Shown here: positions 7,507-17,377 of the stretch, one piece after another
Numbering within the stretch: position 1 is the first letter of the stretch
Layout of the letters: every line of letters begins with the position of its first letter
Source of the DNA: Nocardia macrotermitis
Lineage (GTDB): Bacteria; Actinomycetota; Actinomycetes; Mycobacteriales; Mycobacteriaceae
Assembly (NCBI RefSeq): GCF_009604405.1
Contig: NZ_WEGK01000004.1
Coordinates: 124,001-188,000 of the forward strand
Length of the DNA stretch: 64,000 nucleotides
Direction of reading: 5' to 3'
Position numbers and translations under genes: made by a program
Notes under the pieces: generated by a model
What the model was told of the DNA's origin: nothing
Databases searched by the model: none
The model's input: the letters and a program-made list of their open reading frames with translations, nothing else

Positions 7507-9072
7507 CTACTGCGCCGGGGGCACGGGATTCTCGCCGGGCAGCACGATGCGAACCAGCGCGCCGCCGCGTCCGGAGGTCTCGATGGTGATGGTGCCGCCG
7601 TGTTTGGTCACCACCTGCTGCACGATCGCCAGGCCCAGGCCCGAACCGGGCATGGAACGGGCGGCCATGGTGCGGTAGAAGCGTTCGAAGACCAGGCGGC
7701 GTTCGGCGGGCGGGATGCCCGGTCCGGCGTCGTCGACGCTGATCTCCATCAGGCCCGGCCCGGTCTCGGCCATGGTGACCCGCACCTGATCCCCGGCCGG
7801 ACTCCACTTCGCGGCGTTGTCCAGGACGTTCAGCACGGCCCGCTCGAGCCCGGCCTCGTCGCCGTAGACGAACCAGGGGCACAGTTCGGCGACGAACTCC
7901 ACCCCGGCGCGACGACGACGCACCCGTTCGAGCGCACGCTCGGTCACCGCGCCGACGTCCACCCGCTCGTAGACGTCCTCGGGGGCGTCCTCGCGGGCCA
8001 GATCCACCAGATCGCCCACCAGCGTGGACAACTCCTCGATCTGGGCCACCACATCCGCGCGCAACTCGGCCATGTCCTCCTCCGGAATCCGGGGCGCGCC
8101 GGGACGCGAGGAGGCGATCAGCAGTTCCATATTGGTGCGCAGCGAGGTCAGCGGCGTGCGCAGTTCGTGTCCGGCATCGGCGACCAGTCGGCGCTGGCGC
8201 TCGCGTGATTCGCCGAGCGCGACCAGCATGGTGTTGAAACTCTCGGTGAGACGGGCCAATTCGTCGTCACCGGTGACCGGGATGGCCGCCAGATCGTCGG
8301 TGCGCGCGACCCGTTCGGCGGCCGCGGTCAACCGCGCCACCGGACGTAATCCCGTGCGGCCCACCGCGGCTCCCGCGGCCGCGGCCACCACCACACCGCA
8401 GCCGCCGACCACGAACAGCAGCAGTGCCAGCCGGTCCAGCACCTCCTGCGTGGGCTCCAGGGACTGCCAGATCACCAGCGTTGCACCGGATTCCATATGT
8501 TCGGCGAGGATCCGCTGATTGCGATTGGTGCGCAGCGAGAACGTGGAGCGGCCGTGCGCGACGGCGACCTCGGGCGAGCCGATCGGCGAGGTGGAGTTGC
8601 GGGACAACGAAACCCACTGATCGCTGCCCGGATAGTTCAGCGCGATGGACACGTCGTTGGAATACAGCGCGCCGAGTTGCAGCACTTCCTGATAGTCCAG
8701 CGCGTCCAGGCGCTGATCGATCATGCCGGTCGCCCGGGTCCGAAGTTGTTTGTCCACATCGGCATTCAGCGCACGCGCCACCACCGCGTAGGCGGCGATC
8801 GAGGTGACCGCCACCGCGATCGCGACCACCGAGGCGGCCAGCAGCGTCACCCGCCAGCGCAGCGACACCGACCGCGTCAGCGGCATCGGCGGACGCAGAT
8901 CGGGGGTGTCCGGACCCGGATGCAGCCCGGCCACGACATCGCGACCGCGCCCGTTCGCATCCCGGCCCCGCCCGGTCGAACCCCGTCCGCCCGAACCACG
9001 GCCGCCCGCGGCCCGTCCACCCGAACCCCGGGCGGACGAACGCGGCACATGCCTTCCCACGATGACGCCCAC
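7507..9072 (-). CDS. mprB: Envelope-stress sensor histidine kinase MprB
   Basis: The product has a disordered Gly/Arg-rich N-terminal tail, TM1 (VTLLAASVVAIAVAVTSIAAY), an extracytoplasmic sensor loop, TM2 (LALLLFVVGGCGVVVAAAAG), HAMP (VARLTAAAERVARTDDLAAI), the phospho-acceptor H-box AGHELRTPLTSL near residue 300, and an HATPase domain (NVLDNAAKWSP, DAGPGIPP, GSGLGLAIVQQV). The GTG at 9072 lies two bases after the mprA stop, so the genes are coupled. An internal ATG at 8886 (MPLTRSVSLRWRV) is a possible alternative start and would remove the low-complexity tail. Confidence 0.93.
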   Translation of the reverse strand: MGVIVGRHVPRSSARGSGGRAAGGRGSGGRGSTGRGRDANGRGRDVVAGLHPGPDTPDLRPPMPLTRSVSLRWRVTLLAASVVAIAVAVTSIAAYAVVARALNADVDKQLRTRATGMIDQRLDALDYQEVLQLGALYSNDVSIALNYPGSDQWVSLSRNSTSPIGSPEVAVAHGRSTFSLRTNRNQRILAEHMESGATLVIWQSLEPTQEVLDRLALLLFVVGGCGVVVAAAAGAAVGRTGLRPVARLTAAAERVARTDDLAAIPVTGDDELARLTESFNTMLVALGESRERQRRLVADAGHELRTPLTSLRTNMELLIASSRPGAPRIPEEDMAELRADVVAQIEELSTLVGDLVDLAREDAPEDVYERVDVGAVTERALERVRRRRAGVEFVAELCPWFVYGDEAGLERAVLNVLDNAAKWSPAGDQVRVTMAETGPGLMEISVDDAGPGIPPAERRLVFERFYRTMAARSMPGSGLGLAIVQQVVTKHGGTITIETSGRGGALVRIVLPGENPVPPAQ

Positions 9073-9074
9073 GG

Positions 9075-9767
9075 CTACGGCGGGGTCTCGCGCAGCACGT
9101 AACCGACGCCGCGCACGGTGTGGATCAGTCGCGGTTCACTCTCGGCCTCGGTCTTGCGCCGCAGATAGCCGATATACACCTCGAGGGCATTGCCGGAGGT
9201 GGGGAAGTCGTAACCCCAGACCTCCTCGAGGATGCGGCTGCGGGTCAGCACCCGGCGCGGATTGGCCATCAGCATTTCCAGCAGGGAGAACTCGGTGCGG
9301 GTCAGGCTGATCGCACGGTCGCCGCGCGACACCTCGCGGGTGATCGGGTCCAGCGACAGATCCGCGAACGTCATCGCCTCGGATTCCTCGGAGCCCGCCG
9401 GATCCCCCGACGTGCGGCGCAGCAGGGCGCGCAAGCGGGCCAGCAGTTCCTCGAGGGCGAAGGGTTTGGGCAGGTAGTCGTCGGCGCCGGCGTCCAGGCC
9501 CGCGACCCGCTCGGAGACCGAATCGCGGGCGGTGAGAACGAGTATCGGCAGGTCGTCACCGGTGCTGCGGAGTCGGCGGCAGACCTCGAGGCCGTCCAGC
9601 CGGGGCATCATGACGTCCAGTACCAGCGCGTCGGGACGTTGCGTGGCGACCTGTTCGAGTGCGTCGAGCCCGTCGACGGCGAGTTCGACGGAGTAGCCGT
9701 TGAACGTCAGCGAACGCCGCAGTGATTCCCGCACCGCGCGGTCGTCGTCGACTACCAGAATGCGCAT
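9075..9767 (-). CDS. mprA: OmpR-family response regulator MprA
   Basis: The 230-residue regulator has a receiver domain with acidic pocket VVDDD, phospho-acceptor Asp in [12 protein letters not shown] (about residue 48) and Lys in [10 protein letters not shown], then a winged-helix DNA-binding domain ending [14 protein letters not shown]. Start 9767 (MRILVVDDD) gives exactly the length known for mycobacterial MprA; the frame extends to 9893 without homology. In mycobacteria MprA controls pepD, its own operon and envelope-stress sigma genes, in line with the shared repeats here. Confidence 0.95.
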   Translation of the reverse strand: MRILVVDDDRAVRESLRRSLTFNGYSVELAVDGLDALEQVATQRPDALVLDVMMPRLDGLEVCRRLRSTGDDLPILVLTARDSVSERVAGLDAGADDYLPKPFALEELLARLRALLRRTSGDPAGSEESEAMTFADLSLDPITREVSRGDRAISLTRTEFSLLEMLMANPRRVLTRSRILEEVWGYDFPTSGNALEVYIGYLRRKTEAESEPRLIHTVRGVGYVLRETPP

Positions 9768-9790
9768 GTGGTCCAGTCTGACCGCAGCGA

Positions 9791-9807
9791 CTGAGAGTCC
9801 ACTGAGA
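9791..9807 (-). promoter_or_regulatory. Probable MprA autoregulatory box
   Basis: CTGAGA-GTCCA-CTGAGA lies 24 bases before the mprA start and matches the pepD element base for base in both half-sites and in spacing. The remaining 9808-10212 holds a short hairpin (CGTATG/CATACG, 9870-9885) but no gene I can support. Confidence 0.65.
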
Positions 9808-10212
9808 AGCCCCCGTCCGACACGCCGGTTCGGCACCGGGCCGATGACCTGTAACTTTGTCCGCGCGCGCGTATGAAAGCATACGAAATGCATTGTGCGC
9901 AGCGAAATCAGCGAATTTCAGCGTGGGGAAGCCCGAATTGCCGTGGCCAAGTTCACGCGGTATGTTGCCTGCCGTAAAAGAAGACCTACAGTCGGTTCTC
10001 CGGCGGTTGGACCCGAAGAACGTCAGTTCACATTGCGCAAATTCGAGCTCCACCGGATCTGCGTTGCCCGCGAGGTAGCTCGAGCGCTCGGCTGAGGACA
10101 CAGCGTCTTCGGCGCGGCACGGCCGAGCACCCGCGAGGTGAGGCTGTGAGCCGGGAACCGGCCGCGGTGGGGCCCGCAGGGCGAATGCGCGAGCGGAGGC
10201 GACGGAAGCGGG

Positions 10213-13200
10213 ATGGGAACTGCACCGCGACCATGGCAGCGGAATCTGTCCAACCTCTCGGTGACGAGCAAGGTCGGCATCGTACTGCTGCTGCCCGTTG
10301 TGTTGGCGTCGGTCTTCGCCGTCTTACGGATCCGCGACGAACTGGGCACCATCTCCCAGTTGAACGTCGCGACCCAGCAGGCACAGATCATCCGGCCGCT
10401 GCTCGACTTCGGTTCCGCCACCGATGATCTCGCGGTCGCCGCGGGCACCGGCGGCGTCGGCGACCACATCGGGCAGACCACGCTGGACCAGGTCTCCGCG
10501 CGTTTCGACCAGGCGGCGGCCAACCTCCAGGCGGCGCTGCCGCTGGCCAAGGTCGATCAGCAGGTGAACACCGAGATCACCGACGCGCTGTCCAGCGGAC
10601 GCGGGATGCGCAACGGTCTGCGCGGCAGCGCGGCCCAGGTGGTCGGCACCCAGGCCGACGAGGTCGCCACCCACATCAGTAACGCCGTCACCACCCTGAT
10701 CACACCCAAGGAGACGGTGCTCGAGCGGAACTACACCCAGCTCGGCGACCTCGCCATCGCGCGCCGGATGTTCCTGCAGCAGCAGCTCATCATCGGCAGC
10801 GGCGAGATCGGCAACAATCCGGCAATGCGGGCCCAGGCGCTCACCGCGACCGGTTCCGAGCTGACCATGATCAACCAGTACGCCGTGGTGCAGCCCAGCT
10901 CGGCGTACAAACCGGACATCCTGCTGGACGCCCAGCAGACCCGGTTGCGCGCGTTGAGCCAGAACTCGGCCGAACCGATGACCATCCCCGGGGTGCACGA
11001 TTCGCTGCAACGCAGCACCGCCACCTACACCGAGGCCATCAACCACGTCACCGACCTGATCACCTCGGGTCTGAGCCGGACCTCGATCGATGCGCGCAGC
11101 ACCGTGCTGCGTGACGTCGCGTCGGTCATCCTGACGCTGCTCGCGGGTCTGGCGCTGGCGCTGGCGGTGGCGCGCTCGCTGGTCGTGCCCGTGCGGCGAC
11201 TGCGCCGCGGCGCACTCCAGGTCGCGCACGTCGATCTGCCCGCCGAGCTGTCGGTGGTGCGCGAGGGCGGGGCGACCCCCGAGATCCTCCCGGTCGACGT
11301 GCAGACCACCGAGGAGATCGGCCAGCTGGCCCGCGCGGTCGACGACATGCACCGCCAGGCGTTGCACCTGGCCGCCGACCAGGCCCGCCTGCGCCTGCTG
11401 ATCAGCAGCATGTTCGAAACCCTGTCGCGGCGTAGCCAATCGCTGGTCGAACAGCAGTTGACGCTGATCGAGGATCTCGAACGCGACGAGGAGAATCCGG
11501 GCCGGCTGCAGAGCCTGTTCCGGCTGGACCACCTCGCCACCCGCATGCGCCGCAACGGCGACAACCTGCTGGTGCTGGCCGGTACCGCGCTGCGGCGCGG
11601 CCAGCTGCCCCCGGTGCCGCTGTCGGACATGCTCTGGAGTGCGGTCTCCCAGGTGGAGGACTATCAGCGGGTGGAAATCGGCGCGGTGCCCGACGGCATC
11701 GTCGCCGGGGAGCCCGCGGTCGACGTCGAACATCTGCTGGCCGAACTGATCGACAACTCGCTGCGGTATTCGCCGCCGAGCACTCCGGTCGCGGTCTCGG
11801 TGTCCGCGGCGCCCGAGGGCGGCTATCTGATCGAGATCACCGACCGCGGCCTGGGCATGTCCGGCGACGATCTGCGCGAGATCAACGACCGGCTCGCCTC
11901 CGGTGGCGAGGTGACCGTCGAGACCGCCCGGCGCATGGGCCTCTACGTGGTCGGCAGGCTCGCCAAGCGGCACACCGTCACCGTCAGCCTGCGCCGCACC
12001 TCGACGATGGCCCAGCAGCCGGGTATCACCGCCACGATCCATCTGCCGAAATCCCTGATCACCTCGGACAAGTCGGAGTCCGGCGAGCCCACCGGCACCG
12101 CGCCGCCGGTCGCGCCGACCTCGACCCCGGCCCATGCCGCACCGGAGGAGATCCCGGCCCCGGTGCCGCTGTTCGGCTCGTCGGTGACCCCGCTGCCGCA
12201 GCGGCGTCCGGCGCGCGGGGATTCCGACGAGGTCACCGTGCCCGTCGCGGACGACGAACCCACCGGGCTGTTCGTCTCCCGGCACGATCCGAAGCCGGTC
12301 GCCGACGACGCGCCCACGGGTTTGTTCGTCCCGCACCAGGATTCGGAGCCGATCGCCGACGACGAGCCGACGGGATTGTTCGTCTCGCACCACGACCCGG
12401 AGCCGATCGCCGACGACGCGCTCGGTTACCGGCCGTTGGAGGAGGAGAACCCGTTCGCCCACGCGGGCGAGAGCACCCGGGATCCGTGGTCCGTCCCCGA
12501 TCGCTCGGCGTTGCCGGAGCCGGACGCGGACGACGACGAGCCGGTGGTGCAGGACTGGTCGAACTCGGCCACGGGCTGGTCGACCACGGAATCCGAAGCG
12601 TCGGAACCGGATCGGCACCCCGAGACCCCGCAGTACCAGCAGGACCAGGAGGCGGCCCGTTGGAAGAGCGGTGACGCGTGGTCCGGTGCGGTGCGCTGGG
12701 AGGAGACCGGATCCGAACCGGCACAACAGTTCTGGGCGGATGCGTCCGCCGAGCAGCGGGCCGCGGTCGAACAGTCCTGGGGCGGTGCGGATTCCGCGTC
12801 CCGGAGCGCGAACCCGGCGACCGGGTCCGGCCCCGACACCGGTGAGCACGTGCTGCGCCCGCGCCGCCGACGCCCGACCGCGGAGCCCTGGCCCTCGGGC
12901 GAATTCGCGCCGATGGTCGCGAACACCCCCACCCCCGAACCGCCGTCCGCCCCGTCCTGGGAATCCGAGCCCGCGGACCTGTGGGCGCAGACCGCGACCC
13001 TGCCGGTCCAGCAGCCCGGCACCCCCGCCCCCGCCGAATCGCCCATCTACCAGCGCATGGTTTCCGAATGGCTGGTCGAACCGTCGGCGAACGAAGCGGG
13101 CAGCGCCTGGTCCTCCCCCGCCGACGCGGGCTGGGCCGCGGCCGAGGAGGCCAGCAAACCGACCATGGACCACCGGACCTCCGGGGGCCTGCCCATCCGC

Positions 13201-13425
13201 AACCCGGGCGCACAGCTCGTTCCGGGTGGCTTGACTCCGCCCGCCGGAACCGGCGCACCCGATCCCGAGGAGATCCGCAGCAACCTGTCCCGCCACCTCA
13301 GTGGTGTGCGCAGTGGTCGCGCGGGCCTGGCGTCGTACGGTGATGAAAACGGGTACAACGGAACTCGGTCCGGTGGCGGCCCGGAACATCTCGACGCGCA
13401 GTACAACGATGGAGGACACGTATGA
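10213..13425 (+). CDS. Conservon sensor: nitrate/nitrite-sensor-domain histidine-kinase-like protein (CvnA)
   Basis: The 1070-residue membrane protein begins with TM1 ([18 protein letters not shown]), an extracytoplasmic NIT-like helical sensor to about residue 290, TM2 ([20 protein letters not shown]) and a HAMP-like stretch. A helical region ([20 protein letters not shown]) replaces a classic H-box, followed by an HATPase domain ([27 protein letters not shown]). The last ~430 residues are acidic, Pro/Ser-rich and disordered and include three 18-residue repeats. CvnA proteins signal with the three small proteins encoded next. A GGAGG-like stretch precedes the ATG; the stop overlaps the next start as ATGA. 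Confidence 0.92.
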   Translation: MGTAPRPWQRNLSNLSVTSKVGIVLLLPVVLASVFAVLRIRDELGTISQLNVATQQAQIIRPLLDFGSATDDLAVAAGTGGVGDHIGQTTLDQVSARFDQAAANLQAALPLAKVDQQVNTEITDALSSGRGMRNGLRGSAAQVVGTQADEVATHISNAVTTLITPKETVLERNYTQLGDLAIARRMFLQQQLIIGSGEIGNNPAMRAQALTATGSELTMINQYAVVQPSSAYKPDILLDAQQTRLRALSQNSAEPMTIPGVHDSLQRSTATYTEAINHVTDLITSGLSRTSIDARSTVLRDVASVILTLLAGLALALAVARSLVVPVRRLRRGALQVAHVDLPAELSVVREGGATPEILPVDVQTTEEIGQLARAVDDMHRQALHLAADQARLRLLISSMFETLSRRSQSLVEQQLTLIEDLERDEENPGRLQSLFRLDHLATRMRRNGDNLLVLAGTALRRGQLPPVPLSDMLWSAVSQVEDYQRVEIGAVPDGIVAGEPAVDVEHLLAELIDNSLRYSPPSTPVAVSVSAAPEGGYLIEITDRGLGMSGDDLREINDRLASGGEVTVETARRMGLYVVGRLAKRHTVTVSLRRTSTMAQQPGITATIHLPKSLITSDKSESGEPTGTAPPVAPTSTPAHAAPEEIPAPVPLFGSSVTPLPQRRPARGDSDEVTVPVADDEPTGLFVSRHDPKPVADDAPTGLFVPHQDSEPIADDEPTGLFVSHHDPEPIADDALGYRPLEEENPFAHAGESTRDPWSVPDRSALPEPDADDDEPVVQDWSNSATGWSTTESEASEPDRHPETPQYQQDQEAARWKSGDAWSGAVRWEETGSEPAQQFWADASAEQRAAVEQSWGGADSASRSANPATGSGPDTGEHVLRPRRRRPTAEPWPSGEFAPMVANTPTPEPPSAPSWESEPADLWAQTATLPVQQPGTPAPAESPIYQRMVSEWLVEPSANEAGSAWSSPADAGWAAAEEASKPTMDHRTSGGLPIRNPGAQLVPGGLTPPAGTGAPDPEEIRSNLSRHLSGVRSGRAGLASYGDENGYNGTRSGGGPEHLDAQYNDGGHV
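12244..12405 (+). repeat. In-frame 54-bp repeats in the CvnA tail
   Basis: Three consecutive units of 18 codons encode [VI]ADD[EA]PTGLFVxxxxxxP (residues about 678-731), followed by a partial fourth (IADDALGY). The bases differ between copies but the PTGLFV core does not, suggesting selection on the peptide as a repeated short linear motif. Confidence 0.85.
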
Positions 13426-13832
13426 CCGATACCGAGCAGCCCCCCACCGACGAGAATCTCAACTGGCTGATGACCCGCTTCACACGCGACGTCCCCGGTG
13501 TCTCGCACGCGGTGCTGGTATCGGCCGACGGGCTGTTGCAGGCCACCAGCCCGCACCTGCCGTCGGATCGCGCCGAGCAGCTGTCCGCGGTGACCGCCGG
13601 ACTGGCCAGTCTGTCCTCCGGGGCCGCCCAGTTGTTCGAGGGCGGCAAGGTGATGCAGTCGGTCGTGGACATGCAACGTGGCTATCTGCTGGTGATGAGC
13701 GTCGGCAACGGCTCGCATCTGGCCGTGCTGGCCAACAAGCAGCACGACATCGGCCGGATCGGCTACGAGATGGCCCTACTATCGGATCGGGTCGGCGCCG
13801 TCGTTCAGGCCACCGCCCGTTCGTCGGTCTGA
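13422..13832 (+). CDS. Roadblock/LC7 conservon protein (CvnB)
   Basis: This 136-residue protein is a single roadblock/LC7 domain ([30 protein letters not shown] through [18 protein letters not shown]). In conservons it works with the kinase-like CvnA and the GTPase CvnD, probably as a GTPase co-regulator at the membrane. It overlaps the cvnA stop by four bases (ATGA), ensuring coupled translation. No membrane segment or signal peptide is present. Confidence 0.94.
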   Translation: MTDTEQPPTDENLNWLMTRFTRDVPGVSHAVLVSADGLLQATSPHLPSDRAEQLSAVTAGLASLSSGAAQLFEGGKVMQSVVDMQRGYLLVMSVGNGSHLAVLANKQHDIGRIGYEMALLSDRVGAVVQATARSSV

Positions 13833-13839
13833 CAGTGCT

Positions 13840-14211
13840 ATGTCGAGTTCCTTCGGAGCCGATCCCCGGCCGACAACACGCGTCCGCCCCTACGCCCTGA
13901 CCGCCGGGCGCACCCAGCCCGCGGTCGATCTGCCGATGGAGGCGGTGGTCGAGACCCTGCCGTATGCGAGCCGATTCGATTGGCCCGCAGGCGATGTCCG
14001 CACCGATATCCTGCGCCTCGGCGGTGGCAGGCTCTCGGTGGCGGAGATCGCCGCCCATCTCCAGCGGCCGCTGGGTATGGTCCGCGTAGTGATCGGCGAT
14101 CTGGTCGTCGCCGGTACGCTGCGGGTGCACACAACGCTCAGCGAAAACGCCACGTACGATGAGCGCCGTTCGCTCATGGAGAGGACCCTGCGTGGACTCC
14201 GCGCTCTCTGA
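13840..14211 (+). CDS. DUF742 conservon protein (CvnC)
   Basis: The 123-residue product has the DUF742 pattern: RVRPYALTAGRTQP near the N-terminus and a winged-helix-like part (DILRLGGGRLSVAEIAAHLQRPLGMVRVVIGDLVVAGTLRVH). It starts seven bases after cvnB and overlaps the GTPase gene by 20 bases. In conservons CvnC is thought to act as a small adaptor or transcription-linked protein; its exact action is unknown. Confidence 0.93.
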   Translation: MSSSFGADPRPTTRVRPYALTAGRTQPAVDLPMEAVVETLPYASRFDWPAGDVRTDILRLGGGRLSVAEIAAHLQRPLGMVRVVIGDLVVAGTLRVHTTLSENATYDERRSLMERTLRGLRAL

Positions 14212-14794
14212 CGTCTCGGACGCCGAAACCCGTACCGCCTCCACGAAGATCGTGGTGGCCGGTGGTTTCGGCGCGGGCAAGACCACCTTCGTCGGCGCGG
14301 TCTCGGAGATCGTGCCGCTGCGCACCGAGGCCATGGTGACCGGCTATTCCGACGGGGTGGACGATCTGTCGGCCACCCCGGCCAAGGAAACGACCACGGT
14401 CGCCATGGATTTCGGCCGCATCATCCTGCCCGGCAACCTGACCCTGTACCTGTTCGGCACCCCGGGCCAGCGCCGTTTCTGGTTCATGTGGGACGACCTG
14501 GTGCGCGGCGCGATCGGCGCGGTGGTGCTGCTGGACACCCGCCGGATCGAGGACAGTTTCGCGGTGGTCGACTTCTTCGAGGCGCGGCAGCTGCCGTTCC
14601 TGGTGGCGGTCAACCGTTTTCCCGATGCGCCGCGCTTCCCGGCGGCCGAACTGCGCGAGGCGTTGTCGATCCGCGAGGGTGTGCCGATCGTCGACATCGA
14701 TGCCCGCGATCCGGTCCAGGTGCGCCAATCACTGGCCGCGGTAACCGAATACGCGATCGCACGACTCAGCGCCCCCGCCTCCCCGAGCCGTTAG
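14192..14794 (+). CDS. Conservon small GTPase (CvnD)
   Basis: The 200-residue protein has a Walker A motif GGFGAGKTTFVGAV (about residues 21-34), a G3-like FGTPGQRRFWFMWDD where the usual DxxG Asp is replaced by GTPG as in this family, and a possible base-recognition segment AVNRFPDAPR. GTG 14192 (DSALSDVSDAE) is chosen because GGAGAGGAC precedes it and the family begins this way; it is the last conservon gene. It probably switches between GDP and GTP in response to CvnA. Confidence 0.93.
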   Translation: MDSALSDVSDAETRTASTKIVVAGGFGAGKTTFVGAVSEIVPLRTEAMVTGYSDGVDDLSATPAKETTTVAMDFGRIILPGNLTLYLFGTPGQRRFWFMWDDLVRGAIGAVVLLDTRRIEDSFAVVDFFEARQLPFLVAVNRFPDAPRFPAAELREALSIREGVPIVDIDARDPVQVRQSLAAVTEYAIARLSAPASPSR

Positions 14795-14918
14795 CGCGTC
14801 GTCGGGCGCGGGGAGACTCGAGCTCCGGGGCGAGGACCGGCGCTCGGCGGCGGCCTGCCTACGGCCCGAAACGAATGTAAGTAACCGAGGATTCATCCGA
14901 CCCGGACAGGGGGTTCGC

Positions 14919-15743
14919 GTGCAGTACTTCACCATGGGGACCTGGGTGCTCGCGCTGGCGCTCGGTGTGGCGTGGGCGGGCACCCTGGTGGGCCTGATCT
15001 GTATCCGGCAGTCGACGCTGTCGGTGACCGCGAAATTCCGGCTGGTGTGGTTGACCGCGGCGGCGGTGTGCATCGGCGCGATCGGCACCCAGGTGGCGAC
15101 GACGGTGACCATGCTGGGCGTCGGATTGCCCAGCGGGGTGGTGCGTTACGACGTGACGCAGCGCATGATCGCGCTCGCGGTCGCGCCGGTGGGCATACTC
15201 GCCGGACTGATCATCGCGGGTGAGCATCGCAAACCGGTGCGGCTGGGGATCGGCGCGCTGATCGCGGGGCTGGGGCTGGGGCTGACGAACTATCTGGGCC
15301 TGAGCTCGCTGACGGTGCAGGGCTCCACCTCGATCGACCCGGCGGTCGTCGCCGGCTGCACGGTACTGCTGGTGCTGCTGGCCGGTGGGCTGCTGTGGGC
15401 GATGCGGTGGCGGGTGACCACGGCCCTGGTCGGCATCTCGGTGGTGTACGCGGGCGTGATCATCGGCATCCACTACCTGGGCCTGTCCGGGCTGTCGCTC
15501 CGGATCGATCCGGCGATGTCGCAGCCGACCGGGCGGGATCTGTTCACCATGTTCATCCCGATCTTCGTCGTGGCCACGATGTCACTCGCGGTTCCGATCA
15601 CCGCGGTCCTGGTCGCACCGGACCGCACCGGGCGGTTGCAACCCGAGGCGCGCACCAAGCGGGTTCCCAAGGATCCGCGGCGGCGGCGCATTCCCGGGCC
15701 GAACCGGACCGCCGAGGCCCGCACGAGCGAGCCCGTCGGCTGA
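14919..15743 (+). CDS. MHYT-like seven-helix membrane protein
   Basis: About seven membrane segments are visible in the first ~235 residues, followed by a basic C-terminal tail of ~35 residues. The repeats resemble MHYT sensor domains, which normally carry three copies of MHYTGM-like motifs thought to bind copper. Here they are degenerate: IGTQVATTVT, LTNYLGLSSL and GIHYLGLSGL, with His kept only in the last. It follows the conservon GTPase by 124 bases on the same strand, so it may be its membrane partner. GTG start after ACAGGGGG. No enzymatic output domain. Confidence 0.75.
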   Translation: MQYFTMGTWVLALALGVAWAGTLVGLICIRQSTLSVTAKFRLVWLTAAAVCIGAIGTQVATTVTMLGVGLPSGVVRYDVTQRMIALAVAPVGILAGLIIAGEHRKPVRLGIGALIAGLGLGLTNYLGLSSLTVQGSTSIDPAVVAGCTVLLVLLAGGLLWAMRWRVTTALVGISVVYAGVIIGIHYLGLSGLSLRIDPAMSQPTGRDLFTMFIPIFVVATMSLAVPITAVLVAPDRTGRLQPEARTKRVPKDPRRRRIPGPNRTAEARTSEPVG

Positions 15744-15792
15744 TCGGGTAGCCCGGATCGACGCGCTGATCGGACCGAGATCGACATACGAA

Positions 15793-15830
15793 TCGGGCCG
15801 GAACGCCCCCGGCAGGGCGTTCCGGCCCGA
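15793..15830. terminator. Convergent terminator hairpin
   Basis: A 16-bp perfect inverted repeat (TCGGGCCGGAACGCCC and its complement) with a six-base loop separates the MHYT-like gene from the convergent secreted-protein gene. No T tract follows on either strand. Confidence 0.65.
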
Positions 15831-15894
15831 ACTCGTCGGGACGCGGGTGCCGATCTCTCCTGAAACCGTTGCGTCCCAAGCCTTTCGGCTGGTT

Positions 15895-16605
15895 CTAGAT
15901 ATCTCCCTGCGCGTGCAGGTTGTTGTACATCTGGACGCCGCTGGCGATGCCGACCGGGATGCCCAGCGCCGCGCCGCCGACGATCGCGCCGACACCGCCG
16001 ACCGCGGACGCACCGAGAATGCAGCCGCCGATGATGCCGAGCGGGGTGCCGATGATGGTGGGCGAGGTGAGGACGCCACCGGTCACGATGCCGACCGGGC
16101 AGCCGATGAGCACGCCGCCGACGCCGCCGACCATGCCACCGACACCGGTGGCCAGGCCGAACTGGGTGGCCGCCTGCCCGAGGGCGCTGTTGAAGTCGGC
16201 CTGCGGATCGTGCGCCGGGGCGTCGACCGGTTTGGTTGCGGCCGCCGCCTGATGGGGTGCGACCACGGTGGTCGCCGCGGGTAGCGTACTGGCGGCCTTG
16301 GGCGTCTCCGCGAACTTCTGCTGCCCGTAGATGGTCGCGCCCGCGGCGTTGTTCACCTGGATCTGCCCGCCCAGCGTGGTCACTTTGCCGAACGGGGTGT
16401 TCAGCACCGTGGAACGGTCGGTGGTGTTGCTGGTGTACTGCACGCCGGGCGCGATCGGCACGCTGAGCGTGTGCGGATCGAGTTCGGGTGCGGTGGTGCC
16501 GGGGGTGGCGGCCGAGGCGGTGCCGGTGGCCAGTGCGACGGCGGCGGTGGTGGCCAAGGTCGCGAGCGATACGGCGTACGTCATCTTCTTCATAGCGATC
16601 CCCAT
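15895..16605 (-). CDS. Secreted glycine-zipper hypothetical protein
   Basis: The 236-residue precursor has a signal peptide (VSLATLATTAAVALATGTASA). The mature part starts with a beta-rich region of ~90 residues (TLSVPIAPGVQYTSNTTDRS, KVTTLGGQIQVNN) and a Pro/Ala linker with HDPQADFNSALGQAA. The C-terminal ~80 residues are a continuous Gly/Ala/Ile stretch (VGGMVGGVGGVLIGCPVGIV, AIVGGAALGIPVGIASG) with two cysteines, like a membrane-inserting glycine zipper. ATG 16605 has GAGGAA five bases upstream; ATG 16593 is possible. I do not recognise the family; similar-looking secreted proteins are common in Nocardia. Confidence 0.75.
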   Translation of the reverse strand: MGIAMKKMTYAVSLATLATTAAVALATGTASAATPGTTAPELDPHTLSVPIAPGVQYTSNTTDRSTVLNTPFGKVTTLGGQIQVNNAAGATIYGQQKFAETPKAASTLPAATTVVAPHQAAAATKPVDAPAHDPQADFNSALGQAATQFGLATGVGGMVGGVGGVLIGCPVGIVTGGVLTSPTIIGTPLGIIGGCILGASAVGGVGAIVGGAALGIPVGIASGVQMYNNLHAQGDI

Positions 16606-16903
16606 CAGGTTTCCTCGCAGTGCACGCCCCCGGAATCCGGAGGCGCGAGCCCGTGAAATTGCGGCCCGGAGAGAGACTCGCCTGCCGGGATTACGAATTT
16701 GTAACATTGCCCGTCATGAAGTCGGCAAAATGTCGGAATTTGTGTTAAGAAACTGCAAACTCAGACAAGCGTGACGAAAAACCGCAGCTCGCATACCGTA
16801 TCCGGGTATCAATGAATGGTGTCGGTGATCACGCGAGAGGTCCGGATCGATCCCCCGCCCCGGTACCGAGCACCGCATGCGCGGGGCGAATTACAGTGGC
16901 CTC
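16606..16903. other. Divergent intergenic region
   Basis: The first half is AT-richer than its surroundings (about 16680-16760) and should hold the promoter of the secreted protein on the minus strand. On the plus strand TACAGT lies seven bases before the next ATG. No gene or RNA is supported. Confidence 0.5.
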
Positions 16904-17299
16904 ATGCATTCCCGCCCGGATGACGCCGAGCCGACCGACGCGTCGCAGGCCCTCCCGGATCAGCTCGCCCTACTCCGCGATATCCAGACCCAGTTGCGCG
17001 GCCCGGACCTGACCGGCTGGCCACAGCTGGGCGCGGGCGAGGACGGCTCGCACCGCTCCCTCGTGGACGCCGTCGCCGCCGCGTTGACGCAGATCTCCGA
17101 ACTACGCACCGAGGTGGGCGACCTGGAGGCCACCATCGCCGAACTCGAGGAACAGGTGCGGAACCTCTCGCAGCCGCGTCTGCCGTGGCCGCTGTCGCTG
17201 GCGGAGGGCCCCTTGGCGCTGCTGGCCGAACAGGTCGCCCGACTGGAATCGCTACTGCCCGAACCACTCACGCGCGGCGGCTCGGAACATTCGCATTAG
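16904..17299 (+). CDS. Small coiled-coil hypothetical protein
   Basis: The 131-residue soluble protein has a long helical heptad stretch in the middle (LVDAVAAALTQISELRTEVG through LEATIAELEEQVRNLSQ), then a Pro break and a second helix (LLAEQVARLESLLPEPL). ATG 16904 is chosen because TACAGT lies seven bases upstream, the usual spacing for leaderless transcripts; an in-frame ATG at 16877 precedes that element. No Cys, signal peptide or membrane segment. The family is not recognised; it probably forms a helical oligomer. Confidence 0.65.
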   Translation: MHSRPDDAEPTDASQALPDQLALLRDIQTQLRGPDLTGWPQLGAGEDGSHRSLVDAVAAALTQISELRTEVGDLEATIAELEEQVRNLSQPRLPWPLSLAEGPLALLAEQVARLESLLPEPLTRGGSEHSH

Positions 17300-17346
17300 C
17301 CCCCTCGCGGATGCTCCCCGCGAATCTCCCCCGAAAATGGCGATGA

Positions 17347-17377
17347 GCGGGTTCCCAGACTTTCCGAGGGAACCCGC
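17347..17377 (+). terminator. Hairpin terminator
   Basis: GCGGGTTCCC / GGGAACCCGC with an 11-base loop lies 48 bases after the coiled-coil gene. The rest of 17300-17608 shows AT-rich sequence but no gene. Confidence 0.6.

Noticed and set aside
10324..13419. 1031-codon open frame on the minus strand
   Set aside because: It mirrors the conservon sensor gene and has a low-complexity composition without domains.
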